From NCBI GenBank assembly GCA_903896045.1, contig CAITWD010000014.1, positions 1-45,195 of the forward strand: a DNA stretch of 45,195 nt, read 5' to 3'. Both the position numbers and the translations under genes were made by a program. This stretch comes from an uncultured Actinomycetes bacterium. Its GTDB lineage: Bacteria; Actinomycetota; Thermoleophilia; Miltoncostaeales; Miltoncostaeaceae. Under the pieces are notes generated by a model that had not been told where the DNA came from, ran no database searches, and worked only from the letters and a program-made list of their open reading frames with translations. Positions 25,841 to 34,937 of the stretch are shown here, one piece after another; position 1 is the first letter of the stretch; every line of letters starts with the position of its first letter.

Positions 25841-26404
25841 TCAGGAGCCGGTGACCGCCCAGGCCCCGTCAATCCAAAAGGCATCTACCGTCGGAGCAGT
25901 TGCCTGCGATGACTGGGCGGCAAGGATGATGCCCTCAGCGGTTTGGTGAAAGAACTCAAGCCCTCCCGCGGGACCATTCGCAATTTCATGGCGCTCGATC
26001 TCATACAGACACAGGTTTCCGCGCCGCGCCTGTGGGTTCATCGAGGTCCCCGGGCAGTGTGTCCGTGAACCAACAACAGCACCTCCACCAATCCCGATGA
26101 CATTGAGGGTCGGCGTATGCGCGAGTCGGAATGGGTAGGAGATCGTCTCGCCCGCAATGCGGCCCTTTTTGTCCGCCCAGCCTTCAATGTTCCACATGCC
26201 GCGAAGCGTGCCGCCCGCGTGGAGTTGACCGGTCAGAGGGTCGGCAATCGGCTGCGCAGTTGGCGCCAGCTTGTTCACTGTCACCGAACCATTCTGCAAC
26301 GACGCTCCGGAGATCACAGCACCGGTGGCAAACGCACCTCCCGCAACGGCGACCACGAGGGCGACAATCGACACGGCCATTGCCGGATTACGAAACGAAC
26401 TCAT
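25841..26404 (-). CDS. Secreted or anchored protein with Solirubrobacterales-type N-terminus
   Basis: 187 residues from ATG 26404, which has GGAGGA 7 nt upstream. It starts with SSFRNPAMAVSIVALVVAVAGGAFATGAV: a short basic start, a hydrophobic segment (about 7-28) and then the ISGASLQNGSVTVNKLAP motif. Many proteins of Solirubrobacterales share this arrangement (a membrane helix followed by I-x-x-x-x-L-x-N/G-x-S-V-x-x-x-x-L). The rest is beta-rich with two Cys (in THCPG and NLCLYE), probably a disulfide outside the membrane. No catalytic motif is visible and no function is proposed. Convergent with ychF. Confidence 0.75.
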   Translation of the reverse strand: MSSFRNPAMAVSIVALVVAVAGGAFATGAVISGASLQNGSVTVNKLAPTAQPIADPLTGQLHAGGTLRGMWNIEGWADKKGRIAGETISYPFRLAHTPTLNVIGIGGGAVVGSRTHCPGTSMNPQARRGNLCLYEIERHEIANGPAGGLEFFHQTAEGIILAAQSSQATAPTVDAFWIDGAWAVTGS

Positions 26405-26697
26405 TCCCAATTCCTCCATTTACGAACGACGTCATCTCAGAACTCACGGGGATACCTCTTTGCCATTGTTGCGATCTTGCCCCAGAGGTGAATTCTCATG
26501 GATCTCAGATGTCAACAACACGTGCAACAGTCCCTTGTGCCACTCATCACTGCTCAATCGGGCGCGTACGGCTCGATTCTCCCCACCGTAGCTATTTGAC
26601 TGATGGCCGAATCAAGGAACGTGCCCCTGGCAACACCGATCGCTGCCGCGCGAAACAGCGCCCCACCCATCCAGCGTTTTCGCGCAGTACACATTTG
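26405..26697. other. Non-coding stretch upstream of the secreted-protein gene
   Basis: About 290 bp with no credible gene. On the minus strand a TTGACA occurs at 26515-26510, about 105 nt before the secreted-protein start, but no good -10 follows at 16-18 nt. Nothing else stands out. Confidence 0.4.
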
Positions 26698-26741
26698 CTT
26701 TTTCATGGGCGATAGCGCGCGATCATGATGACATGAAAAAG
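26698..26741 (+). promoter_or_regulatory. Inverted repeat over the start of the ribbon-helix-helix gene
   Basis: CTTTTTCATG (26698-26707) and CATGAAAAAG (26732-26741) are perfect inverted repeats separated by 24 nt, and the right arm includes the start codon ATG 26733. The palindrome ATCATGAT (26722-26729) lies between them. Antitoxin-like repressors often bind such repeats over their own promoter; an mRNA hairpin hiding the start codon is the alternative. Confidence 0.55.
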
Positions 26742-26945
26742 AAGACCACCACCGTGCGCCCGCCTGAAGACCTTGCCTCGACGGTTGAGGTTGTCGCTCG
26801 CGGGCGCGGCGTAAGCGTCAACGCGCTCGTCGTCGACGCGTTGATCGCCGAGGTTGAGCACGTTCGCCACGACGAGGATTTCATGGACAAACCTCGCGAG
26901 ATCACCAAGCGAGACAAAGAAATCCTGGACCGATTGGCACAGTGA
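26733..26945 (+). CDS. Ribbon-helix-helix (CopG/HicB-like) antitoxin-type protein
   Basis: 70 residues. KTTTVRPPEDLASTVEVVARGRGVSVNALVVDALIAEVEHV has the ribbon strand, helix, SVNALV turn and second helix of a CopG-like DNA-binding dimer; the C-terminal KPREITKRDKEILDRLAQ could be the toxin-binding tail. No toxin frame lies next to it on either strand: about 100 bp without a gene separates it from the convergent YhaM-like gene. It may be an orphan antitoxin or a stand-alone regulator. A perfect inverted repeat covers its start. Confidence 0.7.
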   Translation: MKKKTTTVRPPEDLASTVEVVARGRGVSVNALVVDALIAEVEHVRHDEDFMDKPREITKRDKEILDRLAQ

Positions 26946-27045
26946 GATATCTGTCGTCTGCGGTGCCTGGCTCCGAAAATATCGATGTAAAGCGCATCTG
27001 ACTACCTCCGTCACTCAGGAGATACACGCCTGATCACCAGTCGTG

Positions 27046-27924
27046 TTACGAGACCGAAAAATCTCCGACGGACCCCTCGAGCCGCGACTTCACCTGTACC
27101 TCGGCGGCATTGAGTCGCAATAAGGCAAGCGCCTCGGGACTCGCCTGTTGCGGAACCGCAGGGGCCGGTGGCCCGTGGTGCCATGCCACACAATGCAACA
27201 GCGCCAACCGACGCTCGGTACTGAGCTTCGCCCGCTGCGCAGCATCGCCCACAATTTCCATCCCGAGCGCGACATGACCCAGCATCCGACCCTCATCAGT
27301 CGTTTCAAAGGTCGCACCGACTCGCCATGCACGGATGTAGCCCAGATCGTGCACAAGGGCGGCAGTGACAAGTAGATCGGAGTCGATCCGGGGATGCCAC
27401 GTACACAGGGTTTGACAGAGCGCCGCCACCCCGACCGTATGCTCGATCAACCCCCCCACATACGCATGGTGCCCGGAGCGAGTGCATGGCACCTTTTGCC
27501 AGAGCGCGGCAATCTCCGCGTCGCCGGTCAGCACATCCAACGTTCTGCGCAAACCCGCATCGCCAATCTCGTCGGCCAAATGTAGGACAAAACCAAAGAG
27601 CTCATTGGGATCGCGATGGCTCCGCGGCACGAGCTGGGCCTCGGCAGCGCCGTCTTCAGCGGGTCGCACATGACTGATCAGCAGTTCGAGACGTCCATTT
27701 CGCGATTCTGCACGGCCGGCGACACGTGCCGGTTTTCCCAATTCCATGCGTTCGGCGAACCAGTCCGGTTGATCAAAAATGACCCCGCGCGCAGACCCCG
27801 TTGCATCGGAAAGCACCACCGATAAAAAGGGCTTGCCACCTCGCGTCAGGCGACGCTCCACCTCGCGTACGGCAAAGACGCCCTCAAAGGGAGCTCCGGG
27901 GGTGAGTTGCGCGAGGCCAGTCAT
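27046..27924 (-). CDS. YhaM-like 3'-5' exoribonuclease (OB fold plus HD domain)
   Basis: 292 residues from ATG 27924, which overlaps the helicase stop as ATGA. The N-terminal 95 residues are an OB-fold nucleic-acid-binding domain (FEGVFAVREVERRLTRGGKPFLSVVLSD). The rest is an HD phosphohydrolase-type domain with GGLIEHTVGVA, ALVHDLG (HD) and CVAWHHG. This is the layout of YhaM, an exonuclease that trims RNA and DNA 3' ends. Coupling to a helicase-nuclease gene suggests work on the same DNA or RNA substrates, which is inference. Confidence 0.82.
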   Translation of the reverse strand: MTGLAQLTPGAPFEGVFAVREVERRLTRGGKPFLSVVLSDATGSARGVIFDQPDWFAERMELGKPARVAGRAESRNGRLELLISHVRPAEDGAAEAQLVPRSHRDPNELFGFVLHLADEIGDAGLRRTLDVLTGDAEIAALWQKVPCTRSGHHAYVGGLIEHTVGVAALCQTLCTWHPRIDSDLLVTAALVHDLGYIRAWRVGATFETTDEGRMLGHVALGMEIVGDAAQRAKLSTERRLALLHCVAWHHGPPAPAVPQQASPEALALLRLNAAEVQVKSRLEGSVGDFSVS

Positions 27925-30893
27925 CGATCTTGCGTCGGACATAGGAGGCGATAGTCGCAGGTTCGACATGCCCATGACGGCCGCGGCGCGAAGTTTCCCG
28001 ATGAAATCTCATCGAGGGTGCCATGAGCCTGTTCAACGGCACGTGCGATTTGTGCCCCATCGGGATTTTCGCGCCGGTTCTCACCCTCCAAGATGTACTC
28101 GAGCGTCGCCACACTCGGCTCCACCTTCCACGCATCCCGAACTCCCGCCAGATAGAGACGCATCACCAGACGACCGTCATCGTCATCGCTTTTGATGGGT
28201 GGCGGCGCACCGGTTTTGTAGTCCACCAGCCCAAAGTCTCCAGCAGGCAGGCGATCGACACGGTCAATACGGCCATGCACCCGATGGGGGCCAATCATCA
28301 ATGTAAAAGGACGCTCGACGGCAACGGGTGTCACCCCACTCTTTCTCGTGCGCTCGACAAGCTCGGGAAAACGATCGCGTGCAAGGGCAAGGGCATGGCG
28401 TGCCTGTGGGGTCTCGGCGACACGCGCCGTGGCCAACTCCTTGGCAAACAGCTCGACCACCGTTGCCGGCGCCTTCGCCCGTTCGCCGGGCCGAAAGAAT
28501 TCTTCGAGCGCGGCATGTGCTGCTGTCCCGACCTGACGAGTGGGGTCTGGTCGCGGGGGAATGCGATCGACATGGGCAAACCGATATTGCAATGGGCAAC
28601 TGCGGTACCTGGCAATTGCGGTGATCGATGCGGTGACCCCCGTCGACGACACCCGTCGTGGCATCGGTGGCGCAGGTGCCTCGATCTCAGGGCGCAACGC
28701 ATCTGCACGGGCACGCACGAGATCGGCGACCGCGTCATAGAGCTCTGTCTCGAGATCGGGCTGGGGTCCCGCGCCTTCGCACAGATGACGTGCAGCCTGC
28801 GTGGTTGCCAGTTCAAGCCGCGCTCTGGCCGTACCAATACGTGCGAGTTGCCCCTGCTGCACCCCCGCCACGATCATCTCAACCTCAGCACCAGCGGTCG
28901 CGGCAATTGCCTCTTCCACGAAGCGGGACGCAGATTGCGGGACTCCCGTTACGGACCGTTGGACCCAGCTCACCGTCAGATGAGTGCGGGCGCGGGTCAT
29001 TGCGACATACGCAAGGCGTCGAGATTCTGCGATATGCGCATCTGCATCGCGCGGCAACGCCTCGGGAAGTAGCGCATCGGGAATATCTGGGCCGGGGCGA
29101 TTGCGACCGGGCCACGAATAATGGGTCATCCCAATTACATAGACCGCATCAAATTCGAGTCCTTTCGATTGATGGATCGTCATCACCTGCACACCCTCGC
29201 GATCGAGTGGATTGCCGGCGTCCCCCCGGTACCCCAAGTCGGCAAGCCGCGACAGGAGTGCCGACACCTCACGTGCCCCCAGGTTGGGTCGCGCTGCGGC
29301 CAATTCCTCGACCAACCGCTCGAGTGCCGACAGGGCGGCAAGTCGAGATGCCCCCTCTGCACCACCTGCCGCAAGCGCCGACCGCCGGAGTCCGGTGGCA
29401 TCAATCACGTAGCGCAATGCATCCGATGCAGTGGCATCAGATGCGCAACGCCCGACCTCATCCAGCATCTCGGCAAATGCAGGCGATCCATCGGCGGCGG
29501 CAATTGCCGCACACAACGGAGTCCCAATGGCCGCGCCACGATGGGTCGCGATGACATCTGCGGCCACCGTCCACGACACCCCCCAACGGGGATCACTCAT
29601 GATCCGTAAAAATGCTTGCGCATCGGTGGGATCGACTGCGGCACGCAGCCAGGCGAGCGCTGAGCGCACCTCAGAACGCTCCATCAGACCGACCCCACCG
29701 CGCACTTGATACGGAATTCCGGCCCGCTCAAATGCCGTAATTAATGGACCAGACTCAAGCCGGACCGCACGCATCAGCACGGCTTGTTCGTCGTATGGAA
29801 TCCCCGCGGCTGCCGCAGCAATGATTTCATCGGTCACGGCCTGCGCCTGCGCATCGGGATCGCGCGCCTCAAGAAATCGCGGCACCGATCCGTGGGCATC
29901 GGGTTGTGCCACCAGGTGCTTTTCGATTCGTCCGACAATCGGTGTGACGACCGCGACCGCAGCATCCAGAATCGCTTGTGTCGATCGATAATTCCTGGCG
30001 AGTACCACCTGAGTGGCATCGGGAAACCGCCGACGAAAGTCCTCAAGATTTTTCCCTGATGCCCCACGAAACCGGTAGATGCCTTGGTCGTCATCACCGA
30101 CGACGACGATGCTGCCCTCCGGGTCCGCAACGGCAAAAATCAGCTCTGCCTGCGCGTGATTGGTGTCTTGGAACTCATCAATCAGGAGATGTTGCACCTC
30201 AGCCCTGATTGCCGCTCGCCGATCAGCGTGGGTGCGCACGAGATCGAGCGCGCGCACAATGGACATTCCAAAGTCCTCGAACCCTTCGTCGTACAGCCAT
30301 TCATCATGAGCGCGAAATACCTGGGCGAATTCCCATTCGCGCCGTGCGCGGACCTCTTGATCTCGCCCAGATGCAGTCTTCATGGCCTCATCTGCCCACG
30401 AGACATAGTCGCGTGCATTCACGAGCTCATCGCGACAGCGATCAATGCGCGAAATCATCTGATCGACCAGTTGTGCAAGATCTCCGCGGATCCGATGACT
30501 TCGAAGATCAAGCTCGGCAATGCGATCGAGCACAATCATTTTGCGAAGCTCTTGGTCGGCGGGCATCAGTGAGGGCGCGAGGCCGTATTCCACCCCGTGA
30601 CGGCGCACAACATCCTGTGCCCAGGAATGCAGTGTTGAGACGCGCAAGGTCTCATGCGATCGCCCGAGCAGATCCTCAGCACGGATGCGAAGTTCTTCTG
30701 CAGCCTGTCGCGTAAATGTCACACCTAAGACCCGACTCGGGTCATTGCCTTCATTGACAAGCCACGCGAGACGCCGACACAACACCCGAGTTTTCCCTGC
30801 ACCAGCGCCCGCCAAGACCATCAGCGGCCCGTGCGAATGGGTGACTGCGGCGCGTTGCTCGGGTGTTAAATCATCCAGCACAGACCCTCTCAT
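27921..30893 (-). CDS. UvrD/Rep-type helicase with RecB-like nuclease domain
   Basis: 990 residues. Helicase motifs: Walker A AGAGAGKT (28-35), motif II LLIDEFQDTNHAQ, motif III GDDDQGIYRFRGA, motif IV-V LARNYRSTQ, MTIHQSKGLEFDAVYV and motif VI VAMTRART. The C-terminal 230 residues are a PD-(D/E)xK RecB-type nuclease: His793, Asp877 in GRIDRVD, Asp891 and Lys893 in DYKTG, and four Cys (766, 976, 979, 985) placed for a 4Fe-4S cluster as in AddB/AdnB/Cas4. This single-chain layout matches AdnA or AdnB subunits of the actinobacterial end-resection complex, but no second subunit gene is adjacent. It is coupled to the YhaM-like gene and divergent from DUF1015. Confidence 0.9.
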   Translation of the reverse strand: MRGSVLDDLTPEQRAAVTHSHGPLMVLAGAGAGKTRVLCRRLAWLVNEGNDPSRVLGVTFTRQAAEELRIRAEDLLGRSHETLRVSTLHSWAQDVVRRHGVEYGLAPSLMPADQELRKMIVLDRIAELDLRSHRIRGDLAQLVDQMISRIDRCRDELVNARDYVSWADEAMKTASGRDQEVRARREWEFAQVFRAHDEWLYDEGFEDFGMSIVRALDLVRTHADRRAAIRAEVQHLLIDEFQDTNHAQAELIFAVADPEGSIVVVGDDDQGIYRFRGASGKNLEDFRRRFPDATQVVLARNYRSTQAILDAAVAVVTPIVGRIEKHLVAQPDAHGSVPRFLEARDPDAQAQAVTDEIIAAAAAGIPYDEQAVLMRAVRLESGPLITAFERAGIPYQVRGGVGLMERSEVRSALAWLRAAVDPTDAQAFLRIMSDPRWGVSWTVAADVIATHRGAAIGTPLCAAIAAADGSPAFAEMLDEVGRCASDATASDALRYVIDATGLRRSALAAGGAEGASRLAALSALERLVEELAAARPNLGAREVSALLSRLADLGYRGDAGNPLDREGVQVMTIHQSKGLEFDAVYVIGMTHYSWPGRNRPGPDIPDALLPEALPRDADAHIAESRRLAYVAMTRARTHLTVSWVQRSVTGVPQSASRFVEEAIAATAGAEVEMIVAGVQQGQLARIGTARARLELATTQAARHLCEGAGPQPDLETELYDAVADLVRARADALRPEIEAPAPPMPRRVSSTGVTASITAIARYRSCPLQYRFAHVDRIPPRPDPTRQVGTAAHAALEEFFRPGERAKAPATVVELFAKELATARVAETPQARHALALARDRFPELVERTRKSGVTPVAVERPFTLMIGPHRVHGRIDRVDRLPAGDFGLVDYKTGAPPPIKSDDDDGRLVMRLYLAGVRDAWKVEPSVATLEYILEGENRRENPDGAQIARAVEQAHGTLDEISSGNFAPRPSWACRTCDYRLLCPTQDR

Positions 30894-30939
30894 GCTAGAC
30901 CGCGCGGCGGACGGGTCACCGGCTTGGTACCATCGCTGC

Positions 30940-32169
30940 GTGGCTGACGTTCGTCCTTTTTTTGCACTGCGCTACCGCGACTCTGCGGGTGCACTCGGCG
31001 ACCTGATCGCCCCACCCTACGATGTGATTTCTCCCGCTGAACGGGAGCAATTGCTCGCAAAGAGCCCCTACAACGCAGTGCGGCTCGAGCTTCCGGATCC
31101 GCCATACGAGGCCGTTGCCCAGGTGATCGCCGAATGGGAACGCGATGGCGCCCTCGGTCGGCCGATGCGTCCCGGTGTTGTGGGATGGACACAGACATTC
31201 ACGCTTGATGGCACCGAGCTCGAGCGCAAAACGATCCTTTCGACCGTCAAGCTGGAGCCCTATTCCGCCCGCGTGGTGCGCCCGCACGAGCGCACGCACA
31301 GCGGTCCAAAAGAAGACCGCCTTCGTCTCTATCGGGCGGTGCGCACACACATTTCTCCCGTGTTTGGGCTCTACCCGGACGCCGCAGGTGCGGGCTGGGC
31401 AGCGACTGGCATCGACGGCCGTCCTGCAGATGCAACCTTTTTCTCAGATGGTGGCGCCGTCGAGAATCGTGTCTGGTGGATTGATGATCCTGCTGCACTG
31501 TCGGCGATCGCAGATGCGTTGGCCGATAAGTGGATCCTGATTGCCGACGGTCACCACCGCTACGAAACCGCACTCGCGTATCAAACAGAGCAACGTGCCG
31601 ACGCCCCGGACGACCCTGCCGAGCACGCCTATGACTTTGTACTCATGGGAATCACCGCACTTGATGATCCCGGTCTCGTCGTGCTTCCGACCCACCGCAT
31701 CTTGGCCCGTTGGCCGGAGGGCGCCGGAGCCCGACTCACGCACACCCCGGTTGCCGATCTCCCCGAATTATTGTCGGCCTTGCAGAGCGCGCCTCTGGAT
31801 AGGCCGGCGCTCGGGCTCGTGACAGCGGATGGTTTCAGCCTGATGACCGGCACGTTGGCAGCCGACGCGACACCGGGGGAGCGACTTGATGTCGCAGTGC
31901 TCGAGCGCGACGTCCTCATCCCCGATCTCGGCGAGGATCAAGCGGCGCTCGCCCACCACGAGGCCCTGTGGTACACCAAGGACGCCCAAGAGGCCGTGGA
32001 CGAAGTGCACTCAGGCAAGGCCGCCGCAGCGGTGATCATTCGTCCGCTGCCCAAGGATGCAGTTGCGGCGGTGTCCGACGCCGGCCAAACCATGCCGCAG
32101 AAATCGACCTACTTTTATCCCAAGCTCCTGACCGGTGTCGCGTTCCATTCGCTGACTGATCACGCGTAG
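30940..32169 (+). CDS. DUF1015 family protein
   Basis: 409 residues from GTG 30940, only 46 nt from the start of the divergent helicase gene; the frame remains open upstream but there it is antisense to the helicase. The opening VRPFFALRYRDSAGALGDLIAPPYDVISP, the ADGHHRYETALAY block near residue 200 and the end KSTYFYPKLLTGVAFHSL are DUF1015 hallmarks. The family is widespread in bacteria, often near serine or carbon metabolism genes, and its biochemical role is not settled. ADGHHRYETA contains the likely catalytic His pair. The next gene is 8 nt downstream. Confidence 0.88.
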   Translation: MADVRPFFALRYRDSAGALGDLIAPPYDVISPAEREQLLAKSPYNAVRLELPDPPYEAVAQVIAEWERDGALGRPMRPGVVGWTQTFTLDGTELERKTILSTVKLEPYSARVVRPHERTHSGPKEDRLRLYRAVRTHISPVFGLYPDAAGAGWAATGIDGRPADATFFSDGGAVENRVWWIDDPAALSAIADALADKWILIADGHHRYETALAYQTEQRADAPDDPAEHAYDFVLMGITALDDPGLVVLPTHRILARWPEGAGARLTHTPVADLPELLSALQSAPLDRPALGLVTADGFSLMTGTLAADATPGERLDVAVLERDVLIPDLGEDQAALAHHEALWYTKDAQEAVDEVHSGKAAAAVIIRPLPKDAVAAVSDAGQTMPQKSTYFYPKLLTGVAFHSLTDHA

Positions 32170-32177
32170 GACAACCA

Positions 32178-32639
32178 ATGTCGAATCCTTGGCGTGGCTC
32201 CGACGCGACCCAAAAAATCGTCGACGCTGCACTCGATGAATCGACGCCATTGATTCTGATTGCCCTTTCGCATGCCGAGGGACCGCTCGTTGATCGCGGC
32301 TACGCGATTACCACCCATCCGCATGAACAACAGGTGACCGAGGATTCATGGACCTTGCGGGTCGCCTCACGCGACGGGAAGCCCTATCGGGTCGGGATCT
32401 GGCTCGATGAACGCCACGACATCGAGAATGAGATCGTGCACATCACTCCGACGCTGCGAATGATCTCGGGGCCGGATGCAACGGTGCATATCGAGGTCCG
32501 TTATACCGATGACGCTGATGCATCCCTGTGGGTTGATGCCAGCGACACCCATGAGCTGCATCATGCGCTCACCACATTTCGCCAGCACCTGGCAGAACGC
32601 GTCGGGCATGCGCTCGACCATTTCCACCGCCACCCCTAG
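32178..32639 (+). CDS. Hypothetical protein, 153 residues
   Basis: Not recognised. Starts 8 nt after the DUF1015 gene, so probably in one operon with it. Acidic, with several His (three in the final HALDHFHRHP) and an alpha/beta pattern; YRVGIWLDERHD and TVHIEVRYTDD look like paired strands. No membrane segment. Ends 10 nt from the convergent murD stop with no visible terminator. Confidence 0.7.
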   Translation: MSNPWRGSDATQKIVDAALDESTPLILIALSHAEGPLVDRGYAITTHPHEQQVTEDSWTLRVASRDGKPYRVGIWLDERHDIENEIVHITPTLRMISGPDATVHIEVRYTDDADASLWVDASDTHELHHALTTFRQHLAERVGHALDHFHRHP

Positions 32640-32649
32640 GTCGCTTACC

Positions 32650-33963
32650 CTAGCGCGAGGAACTCCCAAGGCGACGTGCAACGAGTGCGCGAAATTGATC
32701 GCCACGGTCCTCGAAATTCGCAAACTGATCAAAACTGGCGCATGCCGGTGCCAAAAGAATGACATCACCAGGCACTGCGTCTTGAGATGCCAGATCAATT
32801 GCTCGTTCCAGGGTCATCGCGACAACGACAGCGACCGATTCCGCCTCGAATGCCGCGGCAATTTCTTCTGCGGTCTGCCCAATCAGGTAGGCACGCACAA
32901 CGACCGTTCGTGCCGCCTGCGCCAGTGGCGCAAATGTTGCCCCTTTTGAGGAACCTCCCGCAATCAGACGGACACGATCAGGGTAGGCATCGAGTGCTGC
33001 GAGTGCAGCATCAACGTTGGTGGCTTTTGAATCATTGATGTAGGTCACACCATCGCGCTCGCCCACAACCTCCAGGCGATGCGGAACGCCGGCAAAACTC
33101 CTGAGGCCTTCTGCAATCTGCGCGGCCGTCGCCCCGATGAGCTCATGCACGATCGCCGCTGCCGCCATCACATTTTGGCGGTTATGCCGCCCCCGCAATG
33201 GAATGGCGTCCCACGAGACCACATTGCCGATGCCCTCGACATGGAGCCCGCCAGCAGACCATGCGACATCGATCTGTGAAACGCGCTCGCCCTCGCGAAT
33301 TGTGCGAGGGCGCGCGCTTCCCGGCACCTGAAACCCCTCCGGCGCGATCGCCAAATCCGATGCATCCAGATTGCGAAACAATGTCGCTTTGGCGGCCCCA
33401 TAGCGCTCCATCGACCCATGACGATCGAGATGATCCGGCGAAAGGTTCAGCACAACAGCTGCCCGCGGATGAAAACGCACAATGTCTTCAAGTTGAAAGC
33501 TCGAGCACTCGACCACTAACCACGTCTCTGGATCAACCTCACCGACAAGATCGGTCATGGGGAGTCCTTGATTGCCACAGGCAATCGCTGGATGGCCACA
33601 TGCACCAAGGAGATGGGCAACAAGTTCTGTCGTCGTCGTTTTTCCGTTGGTACCCGTAATGCCAATCATCGGATTCGGCAGATACCTGGCGGCAAGTTCA
33701 ATCTCACTGATGATCTCAACTCCCGCTGCGCGGGCATGCGCAATGAGTGCAATCTCACCCGGGACACCCGGGCTTTTGACAACGAGGTCCACCCCATCGA
33801 TGGGATCGGTCCACGGAGCCCGCACGTCTACTCCAACCGCGACGAGCTCATCGGCATCCGCAGCCTGCGCATCGGTCGCGATGACATCCCAGCCGCGACG
33901 TGCCAGCAACTGCGCGGCAGACCGGCCAGATCGACCCAGTCCGACAATAAGCGCAGTGTTCAC
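32650..33963 (-). CDS. murD: UDP-N-acetylmuramoylalanine-D-glutamate ligase
   Basis: 437 residues from GTG 33963, overlapping the mraY stop (GTGA). Adds D-Glu to UDP-MurNAc-L-Ala in the cytoplasm. Rossmann start IVGLGRSGRSAAQLL, ATP loop TGTNGKTTT (103-111), the ECSSFQLE block, LSPDHLDRHGSMERYGAAKATLF with the Mur-ligase His, and the C-terminal YINDSKATNVDAALAAL and LLAPACASFDQFANFEDRGDQF are all canonical. It is the last gene of the division/cell-wall row; downstream lies a convergent hypothetical gene instead of ftsW and murG. Confidence 0.96.
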   Translation of the reverse strand: MNTALIVGLGRSGRSAAQLLARRGWDVIATDAQAADADELVAVGVDVRAPWTDPIDGVDLVVKSPGVPGEIALIAHARAAGVEIISEIELAARYLPNPMIGITGTNGKTTTTELVAHLLGACGHPAIACGNQGLPMTDLVGEVDPETWLVVECSSFQLEDIVRFHPRAAVVLNLSPDHLDRHGSMERYGAAKATLFRNLDASDLAIAPEGFQVPGSARPRTIREGERVSQIDVAWSAGGLHVEGIGNVVSWDAIPLRGRHNRQNVMAAAAIVHELIGATAAQIAEGLRSFAGVPHRLEVVGERDGVTYINDSKATNVDAALAALDAYPDRVRLIAGGSSKGATFAPLAQAARTVVVRAYLIGQTAEEIAAAFEAESVAVVVAMTLERAIDLASQDAVPGDVILLAPACASFDQFANFEDRGDQFRALVARRLGSSSR

Positions 33964-34937
33964 CCGTGCAGCGACCGGAAGTACAACGTAAATCCAATTG
34001 ACCCAAAGATGAGTGCGATCAGCCAGAGCCGAACGATGATTTTGGTCTCACTCCATCCGGCCATCTCAAAATGGTGATGCAATGGGGCCATTAAGAAGAC
34101 CCGACGCCGGTAGCGCTTGAACACCACGACCTGCACCATCACCGACAGGGCTTCTGCGACAAACACCGCCCCGATGACAATGAGGAGCACCTCTGTTTTT
34201 GTCATCACCGCGAGCGCGGCAATGGCGCCCCCAAGCGCATACGAGCCGGTATCTCCCATGAAGACCTGCGCGGGGAATGAGTTAAACCACAAGAATCCGA
34301 CGCATGCACCCATGAGCGTCGCAGAGAGCATCGCAAGGTCCTTTTGGCCAGTGACAAAAGCAATTCCCGTGTACACCAGGAGTGCAATTGCGCACGTACC
34401 TGCCGCAAGACCATCCAAACCGTCGGTCAGATTCACCGCATTTGCCGCACCGGAGACCACGAACAAGACCACCACGAAGTACACCACTGAGCCGAGCGGC
34501 AGACTCATATGGATGAACTGAAAGCTCAATGTGGTCGGGATACCGACAACCTTGACCGCAACGGTTGCCAAGATGAGTGAAATCCCGGCCAATCCGAGCA
34601 TCCGCCAACGCGCGGCAAGTCCAAGCGATCGCTTACTCACGATCTTTCGATAATCGTCGGCGAACCCAATCGCACCGCACCCTATGGTCGCAAACAACAC
34701 GAGCATCGCTCCGGTACTGCGTCCCGACAAGATCAAAAACGGAAGCGTTGTGGCAAACAAAATGAGCAGACCACCCATCGTGGGTGTTCCGCGCTTTGCG
34801 TCATGACCGGAGGGAATCATCCCTTGAGGACGCACGAACTGACCGACCTCGTTGCGACGTAGCCAGGTAATGAACTGCGGCCCAAGAAAGAGCATGAGCG
34901 CTGCTGCACCAATTGCTGCAATCAAAATGCGCGCCAC
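33960..34937 (-). CDS. mraY: Phospho-N-acetylmuramoyl-pentapeptide transferase
   Basis: 325 residues from GTG 34937, whose G overlaps the murF TAG. An integral membrane enzyme with about ten helices that moves phospho-MurNAc-pentapeptide to undecaprenyl phosphate, giving lipid I. KRGTPTMGGLLIL, GFADDYRK (the DD pair), NAVNLTDGLDGLAAG (catalytic Asp region) and the terminal LMAPLHHHFEMAGWSETKIIVRLW with the HHH motif are diagnostic. Both flanking genes overlap it. Confidence 0.96.
   Translation of the reverse strand: MARILIAAIGAAALMLFLGPQFITWLRRNEVGQFVRPQGMIPSGHDAKRGTPTMGGLLILFATTLPFLILSGRSTGAMLVLFATIGCGAIGFADDYRKIVSKRSLGLAARWRMLGLAGISLILATVAVKVVGIPTTLSFQFIHMSLPLGSVVYFVVVLFVVSGAANAVNLTDGLDGLAAGTCAIALLVYTGIAFVTGQKDLAMLSATLMGACVGFLWFNSFPAQVFMGDTGSYALGGAIAALAVMTKTEVLLIVIGAVFVAEALSVMVQVVVFKRYRRRVFLMAPLHHHFEMAGWSETKIIVRLWLIALIFGSIGFTLYFRSLHG

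Noticed and set aside
26703-27014. Minus-strand 103-residue frame opposite the RHH gene, as possible toxin
   Set aside because: It is the complement of the RHH gene and lacks any toxin motif or ribosome site.
28023-29072. 349-residue plus-strand frame inside the helicase gene
   Set aside because: Antisense shadow of a strongly conserved helicase-nuclease; Cys/His/Arg-rich without domains.
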